24,051 nucleotides of DNA from Spirochaetaceae bacterium (GCA_016649775.1 JAENWY010000007.1:1-24051); one strand, 5' to 3'; shown: positions 1 through 8,434, numbered from the stretch's first letter. Program-made: numbers and translations. Notes: generated from the sequence alone by a model not told the origin.

Positions 1-26
1 AAATAAATAAAACTAAATAAATAAAA

Positions 27-70
27 AAACTCACATATTAGTTTGAAATATTCAAATACTATGTGAGTTT
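27..70 (-). terminator. Intrinsic terminator of the sugar ABC/lacI operon
   Basis: Arms of about 20 nt (27-47 and 51-70) pair around a 3-nt loop. The outer 11 bp are perfect and the inner TTTGAA/TTCAAA block is perfect, with a small bulge between. On the minus strand the hairpin is followed by GTTTTTTTATTTATTT, a good U-tract, and it starts 16 nt after the lacI stop codon. The plus-strand exit has only a short T run, so it may work weakly in both directions. Confidence 0.85.
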
Positions 71-85
71 TTCTGTGTCTTAATA

Positions 86-1075
86 CTAATTAAAACTTTT
101 TCCCATAATTAGTTCTAAAGGAACCAACTTTTTTGAGGGAAGAGGTTTCCCTTGAATAATTGCATCTAAATGCAAAAGTGCCAAAGATCCAAGTTGTTCT
201 CTTTCGCCTTTCCATCTAGTCCAATGAGAATATTTGTGTTGCCAATCATCCTCAAGTAAGATGGCTTTTTTATCTATTCCTAAAGTAAAATGATTTTTTT
301 TTAAGAACTTCTCAATCAAAGGAATTTGCCATATTCTATTTACCAAATATACATCATTATCAAATAAGGCCTGTTTAAAATTATCAATTGGTTCTGATTC
401 TTCTGTAAAAAAAATATTATCAACTTGTATTTTCATTTTTTTTGTAATTTCATTAATAGCAATAGTTTTATCCAAATTTGGCTCATCGTTAGCGTTGTTA
501 TTAATGAAAGCAACTTTTGAATATCCTTGTTGAGATATTAGAGCTACAATTTTATTTATTATGGACTTATAATCAAAACTTACCCAATTAGTTTTAATTG
601 AGTTGATAGATCTTCTACCTACAAAAACAATTGGAAAATTACGTTTTAAGAGAGATTGAATATCTCTATCGTCACGGTTTACTCCAATCATAATTGAACC
701 TGCTGACATTGTAATTCTCGACGAAGCGCTAATATTTTTCCTAGTGTTTAATATCAACAAATCAAGGCCTTGAATTTCACATTCGGAATGAATTCCAAGG
801 AGAAATCCATAAAATTCGTCTCTTATTTCTTTAAGCCTCATGTTTTCGTATGTAAACACAGATATGAGATTTTTATCTGTTGTTTTTAGGCTTCTGGCAA
901 CTTGATTTGGAACATATCCGAGTTCTTGTGCTTTAAGAGTAATTAATTCTTTTTTTTCTTTACCAACTCTAATATTTCCATCTTTTTTAGGATTAAGCAC
1001 TGCGGAAACAGTTGCATAAGATACTCCTGTTTCTATTGCAATATCATGCAAGGTAACACGTTTAAATTTATTCAA
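86..1075 (-). CDS. LacI-family transcriptional regulator
   Basis: A 329-aa DNA-binding repressor of the LacI/GalR family. The N-terminus has the classic helix-turn-helix (VTLHDIAIETGVSYATVSAV, about residues 7-26) and then the hinge-helix region with NQVARSLK. The rest looks like a periplasmic-binding-protein-type effector domain, and the full length is typical. The start is TTG at 1075-1073. It overlaps the TGA of the upstream oxidoreductase gene by 4 nt (TTGA), so the two are probably translationally coupled. As the last gene of the ABC-transporter operon it most likely controls that operon, through the palindrome at 5503-5520, and hence itself. The effector is probably the transported sugar or a derivative; its identity cannot be read from the sequence. 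Confidence 0.92.
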   Translation of the reverse strand: MNKFKRVTLHDIAIETGVSYATVSAVLNPKKDGNIRVGKEKKELITLKAQELGYVPNQVARSLKTTDKNLISVFTYENMRLKEIRDEFYGFLLGIHSECEIQGLDLLILNTRKNISASSRITMSAGSIMIGVNRDDRDIQSLLKRNFPIVFVGRRSINSIKTNWVSFDYKSIINKIVALISQQGYSKVAFINNNANDEPNLDKTIAINEITKKMKIQVDNIFFTEESEPIDNFKQALFDNDVYLVNRIWQIPLIEKFLKKNHFTLGIDKKAILLEDDWQHKYSHWTRWKGEREQLGSLALLHLDAIIQGKPLPSKKLVPLELIMGKSFN

Positions 1076-2430
1076 TCGATAACTGCTCCCATTTTTTTTA
1101 ATTGGTTTCTTAATATTTTTGCATCTAAATCAATTGGATCAATATTGCTAGATACTGAAAGTGCAGCAGCACATCCTGCGGCTTGTCCCAAAGAACCACA
1201 ACTAGGTGAAACTCTTAGCGATGCCTGTGCTTCGAATGAGCAACTTACAATTCGTCCTGTTGCAATGATATTAGTTAATAAAGAAGTTATCAAGCATCTA
1301 TAGGGAATGCTATAATATACACCGTAATCCAAAAAAGTAGTTTTTGTTTGAGTTCCTTCACTTGAGTGAATATCAACTGGATATCCACAACAAGAAATAC
1401 CATCATTAAATTTTCTACCTTTTAAAATATCATCAACACTGAGTGAATATTCTCCAATAATTCTTCTGGAACTTCTAATTCCAATATTTGGACCGGTACT
1501 GATTATCTTAGAATTTTCAAAACCTGGAATATTTTTTACCAAAAAAGGAAAAAGCTCCCAAACTTGCCTTCTTCCTTCAATTTCTGCTAATGCTAAATCA
1601 AATGGTTCTGTTGGATTTAAATCATTAATTCTAGTCATATTAACAATAACTTCATTTTTATTATTTGTCTCAAAGAATAATACTATATCACGATCAAATG
1701 AAATTTCTCCATTTTTCATTCCTTCCTTCATTATATCCTGAAATCCTGAACAAGAAATACGTAATGCATTTTTCTCTATTCCCTTTTTTTCTTTTAAAAA
1801 AGGGAATAGTTCAACATTTTTTTCCATTAAGTTTCTTATTTTATCTATATCAACATGGGTTAATTTGAAATTAGTGGTAAGTGGTTGATTTTTTTCGTCT
1901 ATACTTCTGCCTTTTAAGGTTTTTAATCCGCATTGGTAAAATAAATCAGCATCACCTGTTGCATCTATATAAACTTTTGCTTTAGCTGAAAAGTGAGTTC
2001 CACATGATATTAAATCAACTTCCTCTATTCGCTTATTATCTATTGTTACACTAGAAACTACAGTGTGGTACAGAATAGATACTCCGGCTTCCAAGCACAT
2101 TAGTTCAAGTTCTCTTTTCATTCCTTCACTATCGAATGGAGTAACAGTGTACGTATATCCTGTTGAATCAACTATATGACCTGGCGAAAGTCCCTTTTTT
2201 TTAAGGCGTTGTATAAGTTCATCTGTAATTCCCTTAATTACTTGTTCTTTTCCTGCATGAAAAGTCATCATAGGGCCAGTTCCACAGCTTGTCAAAGATC
2301 CACCTAGACAGCCTGTTTCTTCTATTAATAATACTGAAACCTTCGTCCGTCCTGAAGCTATAGCTGCTATGGAACCCGAGATTCCACCGCCAATTATTAC
2401 TACATCTTTTGTGATTATTTTATTTTCCAT
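1072..2430 (-). CDS. FAD-dependent oxidoreductase (FAD_oxidored-type)
   Basis: A 452-aa flavoprotein. The N-terminal Rossmann motif VVIIGGGISGSIAAIASGR (about residues 10-28) is followed by the acidic end of the second strand (LLIEE) and a GCLGGSLTSCGTG stretch. This is typical of the PF12831-like group of soluble FAD oxidoreductases. A second FAD-contact region, AKVYIDATGDADLFYQCG (about residues 150-167), also fits. The start ATG has an AAGGA ribosome site about 10 nt upstream. The gene lies 21 nt after the second permease and overlaps lacI by 4 nt, so it is in the sugar operon and probably oxidises the imported compound or a derivative. The substrate is unknown; related proteins are often annotated only as FAD-dependent oxidoreductase. 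No signal peptide is seen, so it is cytoplasmic. Confidence 0.85.
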   Translation of the reverse strand: MENKIITKDVVIIGGGISGSIAAIASGRTKVSVLLIEETGCLGGSLTSCGTGPMMTFHAGKEQVIKGITDELIQRLKKKGLSPGHIVDSTGYTYTVTPFDSEGMKRELELMCLEAGVSILYHTVVSSVTIDNKRIEEVDLISCGTHFSAKAKVYIDATGDADLFYQCGLKTLKGRSIDEKNQPLTTNFKLTHVDIDKIRNLMEKNVELFPFLKEKKGIEKNALRISCSGFQDIMKEGMKNGEISFDRDIVLFFETNNKNEVIVNMTRINDLNPTEPFDLALAEIEGRRQVWELFPFLVKNIPGFENSKIISTGPNIGIRSSRRIIGEYSLSVDDILKGRKFNDGISCCGYPVDIHSSEGTQTKTTFLDYGVYYSIPYRCLITSLLTNIIATGRIVSCSFEAQASLRVSPSCGSLGQAAGCAAALSVSSNIDPIDLDAKILRNQLKKMGAVID

Positions 2431-2451
2431 TTGAATTAATATCCTTATTTA

Positions 2452-3285
2452 TTATTTCATTCCTGATCCAACCATGGCATCTGTAATTTTTTCTTGGAAA
2501 ATTAAATACACACCCATTATTGGAATGATTGATAAGCTTGTTGCTGCTAATTGATATTGCCACTGAGGTAGTCCATAAGAATCATTAAAATTAGCTAAAG
2601 AAAGTGGAAGTGTGAAATTATTCAAACTATTTATGAAAACAAGTGGCTCGAGATACATATTCCAAATTGACAGGAATGCTAAAATTCCAGCTGCTGCAAT
2701 AATGGGTGTTGAAATTGGAAGCATTATTGTTTTGAAAATTCCAAAAGCAGATAAACCATCTAATTTTGCAGCTTCTTCTAATTCATTAGGAATTGTAATA
2801 AAATGTTGTCTAAACATAAAAGATGAAAAGGCACCTTGAGCACAAAAGATTGGAATTAGCATTAAAGGAATAAGACTATCAGATAAATTTAGTTCCATCA
2901 TCTGAGAATATAATGGGATAATAATTACTTCAATTGGCATCATTAGTGCAGTTAGTAGTACAATAAATAATAAATTTCTTCCAGGAAATTTTAGTTTTGC
3001 AAAAGAATATCCACTCATGGATGAGAATATAATATTTCCAAGAGTTCCAACAAATGCAACCAATAGTGTATTTGCGTAATGACGCCCAAATGGTTGTATT
3101 TTAAAAATTTCTACATAGTTATAGAAAACCCAAGATCGAGGTAATATTGAGGGTTTACCAAAAATTTCATTTGCATTATTTAAAGAATTAACAAGCATCC
3201 ACCAAAAAGGGTAGACAAATAAAATTGTCAAAATAACTATTATTAAGGTTCTTTTTGTTAAATGTAATTTATTATTAATTTTCAT
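2452..3285 (-). CDS. Carbohydrate ABC transporter permease, MalG-type
   Basis: A 277-aa inner-membrane permease of the MalG/UgpE group. It has about six hydrophobic segments and the cytoplasmic EAA loop EELEEAAKLDGLSAFGIFK near residues 168-186, which docks the ATPase. The N-terminus shows the FVYPFWWMLVNSL segment, and the C-terminus ends in DAMVGSGMK, close to the family's usual ending. The start overlaps the 3' end of the preceding permease gene by 11 nt, indicating coupled translation. It forms a heterodimer with the neighbouring MalF-type permease. The substrate specificity cannot be told from sequence, and no ATP-binding gene is present in this operon. Confidence 0.93.
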   Translation of the reverse strand: MKINNKLHLTKRTLIIVILTILFVYPFWWMLVNSLNNANEIFGKPSILPRSWVFYNYVEIFKIQPFGRHYANTLLVAFVGTLGNIIFSSMSGYSFAKLKFPGRNLLFIVLLTALMMPIEVIIIPLYSQMMELNLSDSLIPLMLIPIFCAQGAFSSFMFRQHFITIPNELEEAAKLDGLSAFGIFKTIMLPISTPIIAAAGILAFLSIWNMYLEPLVFINSLNNFTLPLSLANFNDSYGLPQWQYQLAATSLSIIPIMGVYLIFQEKITDAMVGSGMK

Positions 3286-4180
3286 AATATGATAACCTCT
3301 TTCTTAGAGACCATTGAATAATTGTTAACACAAGTACAGAGCTGAACAAAATAACAGAAATGCTACTGGCATAACCTGTATTAAACATCTTAAAGGCTTG
3401 ATGGTATATGTAATAAACAATTACCATGGTTGAACCTTCAGGACCACCATCAGTCATTAATTTAATTGTATCAAAGACTCTCATTGAACCAATAACTGTA
3501 ACCATCATTACCATTAGTATTGAAGGCATCAATAAAGGAAGTTTTATTTTTGTGAATAATTTTATTCCTTTTGCTCCATCAAGTGTAGCAGCTTCAATTA
3601 GAGAATTTGGAAGATTTAATATAGCTCCAGAAAATATCAAAACATTTGTACCAAGATTTTTTATTACTCTTGTTATAATCACACTAATCATAGCGGTGTG
3701 TGTATCGTGAAGCCAGTTTGGACCCTGTATTCCTATTAATGATAGGAAATAGTTAAGGGGACCATCTGTTCCTCCTTGTAATATATATTTAAAAACAATT
3801 GCCCAAGCAACTCCGCTTGTAACTACTGGTAGGAAAACTATTGTTTTTAAATATTTGTTCTCTTTATAATTATTGCATAAATAAAATGCTAAAAATAAGG
3901 AACATATTAAATTTATGGGAACTACACCTAAAGAAAAAAAGATGGTATTTTTTATTGTTTTTAAAAATACACTGTCATAAAAAAGTGCTTTATAATTATC
4001 CATTCCACACCAAATATTTGTACCAAATAATAGGTTTTTGGTGTGGATGGAGTATACAAAAATTGAAATTAGAGGAATCATTATGAAGAATAAAAATCCT
4101 AGCATTTGTGGTGCTATAAAAGCATATCCCATAAGAGCTTCTTTTTGGTGTTGTTTTTGTAATGAAAATTTATTCTTCAT
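3275..4180 (-). CDS. Carbohydrate ABC transporter permease, MalF-type
   Basis: A 301-aa inner-membrane permease of the MalF/UgpA group. The N-terminal region GYAFIAPQMLGFLFFIMIPL is the usual first transmembrane segment. The EAA loop reads NSLIEAATLDGAKGIKLFTK, about residues 194-213, with the conserved Gly after Asp. A MTDGGPEGSTMVIVYYIYHQAF stretch near the C-terminus, split here by residue type into the TDGGP turn and the next membrane helix, is also typical. The start ATG is preceded by an AAGGA ribosome site. It begins 17 nt after the binding-protein gene and overlaps the MalG-type gene by 11 nt. It pairs with that protein in the membrane. Confidence 0.93.
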   Translation of the reverse strand: MKNKFSLQKQHQKEALMGYAFIAPQMLGFLFFIMIPLISIFVYSIHTKNLLFGTNIWCGMDNYKALFYDSVFLKTIKNTIFFSLGVVPINLICSLFLAFYLCNNYKENKYLKTIVFLPVVTSGVAWAIVFKYILQGGTDGPLNYFLSLIGIQGPNWLHDTHTAMISVIITRVIKNLGTNVLIFSGAILNLPNSLIEAATLDGAKGIKLFTKIKLPLLMPSILMVMMVTVIGSMRVFDTIKLMTDGGPEGSTMVIVYYIYHQAFKMFNTGYASSISVILFSSVLVLTIIQWSLRKRLSYYEN

Positions 4181-4197
4181 ATTTAATTTAATCCTTG

Positions 4198-5475
4198 TTA
4201 TTTAATGTATTTTGCATAAATTTTTGCAACAGCGTCTGTTACAGCTTGAACATCGGCATCTTTATTCCATAATTTATCCCATTCCATTCTTGATTCAACA
4301 TCAATTTGTGGATAGTTTATATTGGAAGAAATTACCTTACCATTTTTGATTGAATGTCCAACTACATTTTGCATATCATCTTTATTTATCATTTTATTAC
4401 TATTTAGAAATACATCAGATTCCATAACAGATTCTCTTGCTGGTGGCCAAATACCTGCCATTCTTTCAACGCATGTTTTACTTGTCATATAGGCAATAAG
4501 TTCTGCAGCTAATTCTGAATTTTTGCTATTTTTGCTAGCACATATTGCAGCTTGACCAATAATAGCAAACTCACCTTTTGGACCTTTTGGCATTGATATA
4601 ATTCCCCAATCAAATGAAGCATCTTTTAACTTTGATAAACGTGAGATTTGTCCCATTGTAATTGCAACATCGCCGGAATAGAAATCAGTTTGATTTCCTG
4701 GAGGAACAACAGATCCATCTTTATATAACATATCATGGAATAAAGTTATTGCTTTAACACTTTCTGGACTATTGATTTTAATTTCATTATTTTCAGTCCA
4801 AATATCGCCACCGTAAGCTCTAATTATTGGAGTTAGATTGTGTAGAATTCTAGCATCATATCCACCACCATCTGGAGTTTGATAGGCATATTCACCTGTT
4901 TTTGCAGTAATTATTGCACAGGCTTCTTTAAATTCTTCCCAAGTCCATTCTCCTTTAGCTTGCATTTCTTTTGGTGTATCTATTCCTGCTTGAATAAATA
5001 AGTCTTGATTATAAATCATGATGAAAGGGGAAGTTGAAAAAGGAACTCCATAGGTTTTCCCATCTTGTTGCTATAATTGCATAGCACCTCTGGATAAATC
5101 ATCAAAATTATATTCCTGAAGAGCATCGGTTAAATTAGCTAATCTATTGGAAGCAAGGAAAGTTGGAGCAGTTGTCTCCAATACCCAGAATGCATCTGGA
5201 GCTTCAGAACCTTGAAGTTCAAGAGCTAGTTTTGTTGTATATTCTGCAAATGGAATTGTTTCAAAATCCATATCAATATCAACACCCTTCAATTTTGCAA
5301 ATTCGTCTACAAAAGAATTTAATAAAGCTATTTGATCTTTATTACTTGTCCATGTAGTAATTTTCATTTCCAATGGCCCTTCCGATTTTGTTTCTTTTTC
5401 ACCACTTGCAAAAATTGTAGTGGATACCATTAGACCCAGTAAAATTCCTAAAAACATTTTTTTAGATTTTTTCAT
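4198..5475 (-). pseudogene. Sugar ABC transporter substrate-binding protein, broken by an in-frame amber stop
   Basis: A continuous 425-codon reading frame for an extracellular solute-binding protein (family 1), interrupted once by TAG at 5073-5071 (codon 135). The 5' part encodes a signal peptide (MKKSKKMFLGILLGLMVSTT, cleavage near FAS-GEK, no lipobox Cys) and the first lobe up to RGAMQL. After the stop the same frame continues with QQDGKTYGVPFSTSPF and then through the second lobe to KIYAKYIK. There is no frameshift and no deletion. The amber codon is one substitution away from Tyr, Gln, Lys, Glu or Trp. TAG is used as a normal terminator in the window (for example at the end of lacI), so general recoding is unlikely. 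The downstream fragment has an internal ATG at 5019 but no signal peptide, so it could not be exported. The gene is first in the operon, with an AAGGA site upstream of its start. Confidence 0.85.
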
Positions 5476-5502
5476 TATATGAATATTCCTTTTTTTGATT
5501 AA

Positions 5503-5548
5503 TGATTAATCGTTTAATCATTTTAGCATTACATTTTATTTTTGTCAA
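5503..5548 (-). promoter_or_regulatory. Sigma-70 promoter with LacI-type operator for the sugar operon
   Basis: On the minus strand TTGACA (5548-5543) is separated by exactly 17 nt from TAAAAT (5525-5520), close to the consensus promoter. Immediately downstream lies TGATTAAACGATTAATCA (5520-5503). This is an 18-nt palindrome with mismatches at only one symmetric pair and a central CG, the form typical of LacI/GalR operators. It covers the expected start point, so bound repressor would block initiation. The binding-protein start codon lies 28 nt further on. That the operon's own LacI binds here is inferred from position and form. Confidence 0.8.
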
Positions 5549-5595
5549 TTTTTTTTATAACAAAATTATTTGTATTAAATAATTTAAAAATATAG

Positions 5596-5618
5596 TTTTG
5601 ACTTTATAAAAGTCAAAA
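5596..5618. repeat. Perfect inverted repeat (10-bp arms, 3-nt spacer)
   Basis: TTTTGACTTT, then ATA, then AAAGTCAAAA. It lies about 48 bp upstream of the -35 box of the sugar operon and about 180 nt beyond the terminator of the metal-type operon. It could be a second, weak bidirectional terminator or a protein-binding site. The flanking T and A runs are part of the stem, so neither strand has a separate long U-tract. Confidence 0.5.
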
Positions 5619-5797
5619 AAATTTAAATGCTATAACAATATTCTTTTTTCACTTATTATATTGAGAATTTTCTCTTACATTTAATTCTGTCCTGAATTTT
5701 TATGGTGGTTATAAATTTTGATAAATAGAGAATTGGAAATTATTTAAGCACGAAATTAATTATTTTTCACCAATATTTAGATGAGAGTATTTGAACA

Positions 5798-5824
5798 AAA
5801 AAATGGATTGCAAATTTGCAATCC
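5798..5824 (-). terminator. Intrinsic terminator of the metal-type ABC operon
   Basis: GGATTGCAAATTTGCAATCC (5805-5824) is a perfect 20-nt palindrome. On the minus strand it is followed at once by ATTTTTTTG. It sits about 20 nt after the stop codon of the TroA-like gene. Confidence 0.88.
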
Positions 5825-5844
5825 CTTCATTTTGAAAGTTATTA

Positions 5845-6606
5845 TTACTTCAATTCTTCTAATAATTTTATGTTAGAATCAACCATATTGTATAGGGCAT
5901 CAGGTTCTAAATTATCAGGAAAATTACGCCAAATAATAATTGGAGTATCAGGTGATACCTCAACTAGAGGGCCACTTAAGATAGTATGAACATTATCAAT
6001 GATTAAATCATAATTATTTACACTAGCATCTTTAATATCGGCGGGAGTAATCGCTCCAGGTCCAAAAGTCTTTACAACATTTAGACCTAAGTCTTTAGCC
6101 AGTGGTGCTTGATGAAAATTTACAAGGCATCTTAATTGATCAAGATTATTTGCTTTTATATATTTTCTTGCATCTATCATTAAAGTTTTATATTTTGAAA
6201 CTCTTACCTTACTGATTTCTTCTGTGCCTGCTTGTTTACTTATTTGAGAAGCAACGGCAATAACATTATCCAAACTATTTGATGTATTAATCTTTATCAT
6301 TTTAGATTCATCAATTAGATTCTTTGATAATGTTTTCATCATACCTTCGTAACCGGCATAAATAAATAACTTTGAATGAACTATATTATTTATATCTTGA
6401 GGTAATATTTCATATTCAGGTGGATGATTTAAATTGGCAGGGGCTATATTAGTAATATCATCTAAACCTCCTAGTTGTGCAAATGCAGCAGTCCATGCAG
6501 TTGAAGCTGTATATGTTGGTAGTACTTTTTCTTCTCTAACTCCTTGAGAAAAAATTGATGAGATAATTAGAGTTGAACTAATTAGTAATGAAAGTATCTT
6601 TTTCAT
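5845..6606 (-). CDS. TroA/ZnuA-like metal ABC transporter substrate-binding protein (divergent)
   Basis: A 253-aa exported binding protein with signal peptide MKKILSLLISSTLIISSIFS and no lipobox. Its layout resembles cluster A-I metal-binding proteins: a first lobe with NHPPEYEILPQDI (His61, in place of the family's HxYEPTPSD-like motif), then a long linking helix, then FHQAPLAKDLGL (His165, in place of the usual YHDAFxYFxxxYGL). His207 in DNVHTIL is a further possible ligand. It is shorter than most family members (about 300 aa), lacks the His-rich loop of ZnuA and has weak motif matches, so the metal, or even that it is a metal, is uncertain. The start lies inside the 3' end of the permease gene (29-nt overlap) with an AGAGG site upstream. 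It is the last gene before a strong terminator. Confidence 0.75.
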   Translation of the reverse strand: MKKILSLLISSTLIISSIFSQGVREEKVLPTYTASTAWTAAFAQLGGLDDITNIAPANLNHPPEYEILPQDINNIVHSKLFIYAGYEGMMKTLSKNLIDESKMIKINTSNSLDNVIAVASQISKQAGTEEISKVRVSKYKTLMIDARKYIKANNLDQLRCLVNFHQAPLAKDLGLNVVKTFGPGAITPADIKDASVNNYDLIIDNVHTILSGPLVEVSPDTPIIIWRNFPDNLEPDALYNMVDSNIKLLEELK

Positions 6607-7411
6607 TTTTAAACCTCTTATTGATTAAAATTTTTTGGACAATATTTAATATTAAGTACATTAGTGCTGCACTTAAGGCGATGGTGGCACTTAATGGAAA
6701 ATTATATATTAGTGATAAGAAATATCCTAAAACAGAAATAAATAATCCACTAAGAGATGATTTGATAAATAACTCTTTAGTTCCTTTACTAAACTTGGAA
6801 GCTATTAAGACAGGCAAAATAAGAAGAGCATCAATTAATAGTGCTCCTATTAATCTCATGGCAAGTGCTACTGTAAGAGCAATTAGTACAACCATAAAAG
6901 AATAGTGAAAGTCAACATTGAGACCAAGTGATCTTGCTATATCACTATCAAAGAAAAGCGCTACAATGTCTTTAAAGGAAACTATAATATATATAAATAG
7001 TATTATGCAGAGAGCTATTAAAACTCCTAAATCAATATATGATAAAGCAAAAGGACTGCCCCATAATAGTTGAAGTGAATCTTTTGCGGGAACGTCAAAC
7101 AAGTGCATGATTAGTGAGGCTAGACCCATGGTAAATACCATAGCTGCTGCACTTGATACTGAATTGTTAGTTTGAAGTTTTAGAACTAATACTACTACTA
7201 ATAAATTTACAATTATTATTAGAGGGAGTGATGGTAAATTTAAAGCAAGTGCAATAGCACCTCCTAAAATAACTCCATGCATTAGTGCATATCGTAAAGG
7301 GACTAAGTCTAGTCTCAATATCATAACACCACAAGCGGGGAATGCAATACCCCCGAAGACGATGGCAATAAGAGCTTTTAGCATAGGGGGAAGTAATAAT
7401 AAACTAAGCAT
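6578..7411 (-). CDS. Metal-type (ABC-3/ZnuB family) ABC transporter permease
   Basis: A 277-aa membrane protein with about eight hydrophobic segments, matching the ABC-3 (ZnuB/TroC/MntB) family. Typical are the N-terminal block GGIAFPACGVMILRLDLVPL with ALMHGVILGGAIA, and the later segment MRLIGALLIDALLILPVLIA, which is the conserved LxGxLLxxALLxxPAxxA region. The start ATG lies inside the end of the ATPase gene (8-nt overlap), with GGAG upstream. The 3' end overlaps the binding-protein gene by 29 nt. The overlaps on both sides point to one tightly coupled transporter. The family carries Zn, Mn or Fe; the substrate here is not determined. Confidence 0.88.
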   Translation of the reverse strand: MLSLLLLPPMLKALIAIVFGGIAFPACGVMILRLDLVPLRYALMHGVILGGAIALALNLPSLPLIIIVNLLVVVLVLKLQTNNSVSSAAAMVFTMGLASLIMHLFDVPAKDSLQLLWGSPFALSYIDLGVLIALCIILFIYIIVSFKDIVALFFDSDIARSLGLNVDFHYSFMVVLIALTVALAMRLIGALLIDALLILPVLIASKFSKGTKELFIKSSLSGLFISVLGYFLSLIYNFPLSATIALSAALMYLILNIVQKILINKRFKNEKDTFITN

Positions 7412-8432
7412 CCTGTCTCTCCATTTTATAGACTCTCCAGTTTAATTTCTTTATTAGTTCTACATCATGAGTTATGCAAAGAATTGTTGGCATTTGCGTT
7501 GTATTTAGAGCTTGAAGAATTTGTGCTAATTCTTCTTCGCTTTCGTGATCTAAAAATGAAGTAGGTTCATCAAATATAAGTATTTTTGCTTTTTGAGCAA
7601 GGGTCCTTGCTATTGATACTCTTTGTTTTTCCCCACCAGAGAGGGTATAATAATTTCTATCAACTAAATGGTTGGCTCTGCATTTTCTAAGACTTGTTTC
7701 AATTAAGTAGTTTTTATCTTTTTTTGAGAGTTTTTCTTTTATCCCCATTGCAACTACCTCTCGAACATTAGTTGGAAAATTTTGTTTCTCTTTTTCTTGC
7801 TTAATATAGCCGATAGTACTTTTCTCTATTTTATTAATATTAGTGCCATCTATAGTAATGCTTCCTGATACAGGAGATAATTCACCTAGGAGAGTTCTTA
7901 TAAGTGTAGTCTTACCAATACCATTCTCTCCATTTATAACTACTGCTTCGCCGGCTTTTAAAGATAGGTTAAGGTTCTTAAAAACTGCCTTCTTGTTATA
8001 GCCAATAGAAACATTATTCATATCAATACTAAGGCCTGATACTTTTTTAGCTTTGATTCTTAGAAAAGAATAAATACTATCAATATTAGTTTCACTTGAT
8101 AGTAAATCTTCTGTCATGCATAGTAATTTATCGACTTTTTTATCATATATTAATTCAACATTATATTCTTTTAATAACTTAAGAGCTTGTTCGCTTACAA
8201 GATTAAAGTGGACTCTTTTAATATTCATTCTAATCATTAGTGCAGCTGCAGCTTTTCCACCAGCAGTATCATGAGCCATTAGATTATCAAATTTTTGAGG
8301 ATTATTTGTAAAAAATTCATCAGCTTCAAATAATGGATTTAACCAGTTACTTTTGGACGAAAAAATCAATTCTTCTCCATTAAAAATATTCAATGTATTA
8401 CCATTTTTTAGCTCTTGTTTAATCATATCCAT
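7404..8432 (-). CDS. DUF1893 domain fused to an ABC transporter ATP-binding domain
   Basis: A 342-aa two-domain protein. Residues 1 to about 110 match DUF1893 (TM1506-like, cytidine-deaminase-like fold): AHDTAGGKAAAALMIRMN (53-70) and then NLVSEQALKLLKEYNVE (77-93). After a linker, residues 133-342 form an ABC ATPase of the ZnuC type: Walker A GENGIGKTT (168-176), Q-loop Gln212, signature LSGGEKQ (264-270), Walker B ILIFDEP (284-290), D-loop SFLD and switch His322. All ATPase residues look intact, so it should power the permease encoded next (8-nt overlap). DUF1893 has no firmly known function and usually occurs as a small stand-alone protein; here it may regulate or sense. The start ATG at 8432 has GGAG 7 nt upstream, and a second in-frame ATG follows two codons later. 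Confidence 0.88.
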   Translation of the reverse strand: MDMIKQELKNGNTLNIFNGEELIFSSKSNWLNPLFEADEFFTNNPQKFDNLMAHDTAGGKAAAALMIRMNIKRVHFNLVSEQALKLLKEYNVELIYDKKVDKLLCMTEDLLSSETNIDSIYSFLRIKAKKVSGLSIDMNNVSIGYNKKAVFKNLNLSLKAGEAVVINGENGIGKTTLIRTLLGELSPVSGSITIDGTNINKIEKSTIGYIKQEKEKQNFPTNVREVVAMGIKEKLSKKDKNYLIETSLRKCRANHLVDRNYYTLSGGEKQRVSIARTLAQKAKILIFDEPTSFLDHESEEELAQILQALNTTQMPTILCITHDVELIKKLNWRVYKMERQDA

Positions 8433-8434
8433 AA

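Larger units (their letters stand above)
5476..5844. other. Intergenic region between the metal-type and sugar ABC operons
   Basis: A 369-nt AT-rich stretch without a plausible gene. It holds the sugar-operon promoter and operator (5503-5548), a perfect 10-bp inverted repeat at 5596-5618 and the terminator of the metal-type operon (5798-5824). I see nothing recognisable between about 5640 and 5797. Confidence 0.7.

Noticed and set aside
4198..5019. A separate short binding protein starting at the internal ATG 5019
   Set aside because: It has no signal peptide, no ribosome site of note, and begins in the middle of the first lobe of the family fold; it is the second half of the interrupted gene.
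5071..5073. Recoding of TAG as an amino acid in this genome
   Set aside because: TAG is the natural stop of other intact genes here, such as lacI, the ketopantoate reductase-like gene and the DUF1893-ABC gene, so general reassignment does not fit.
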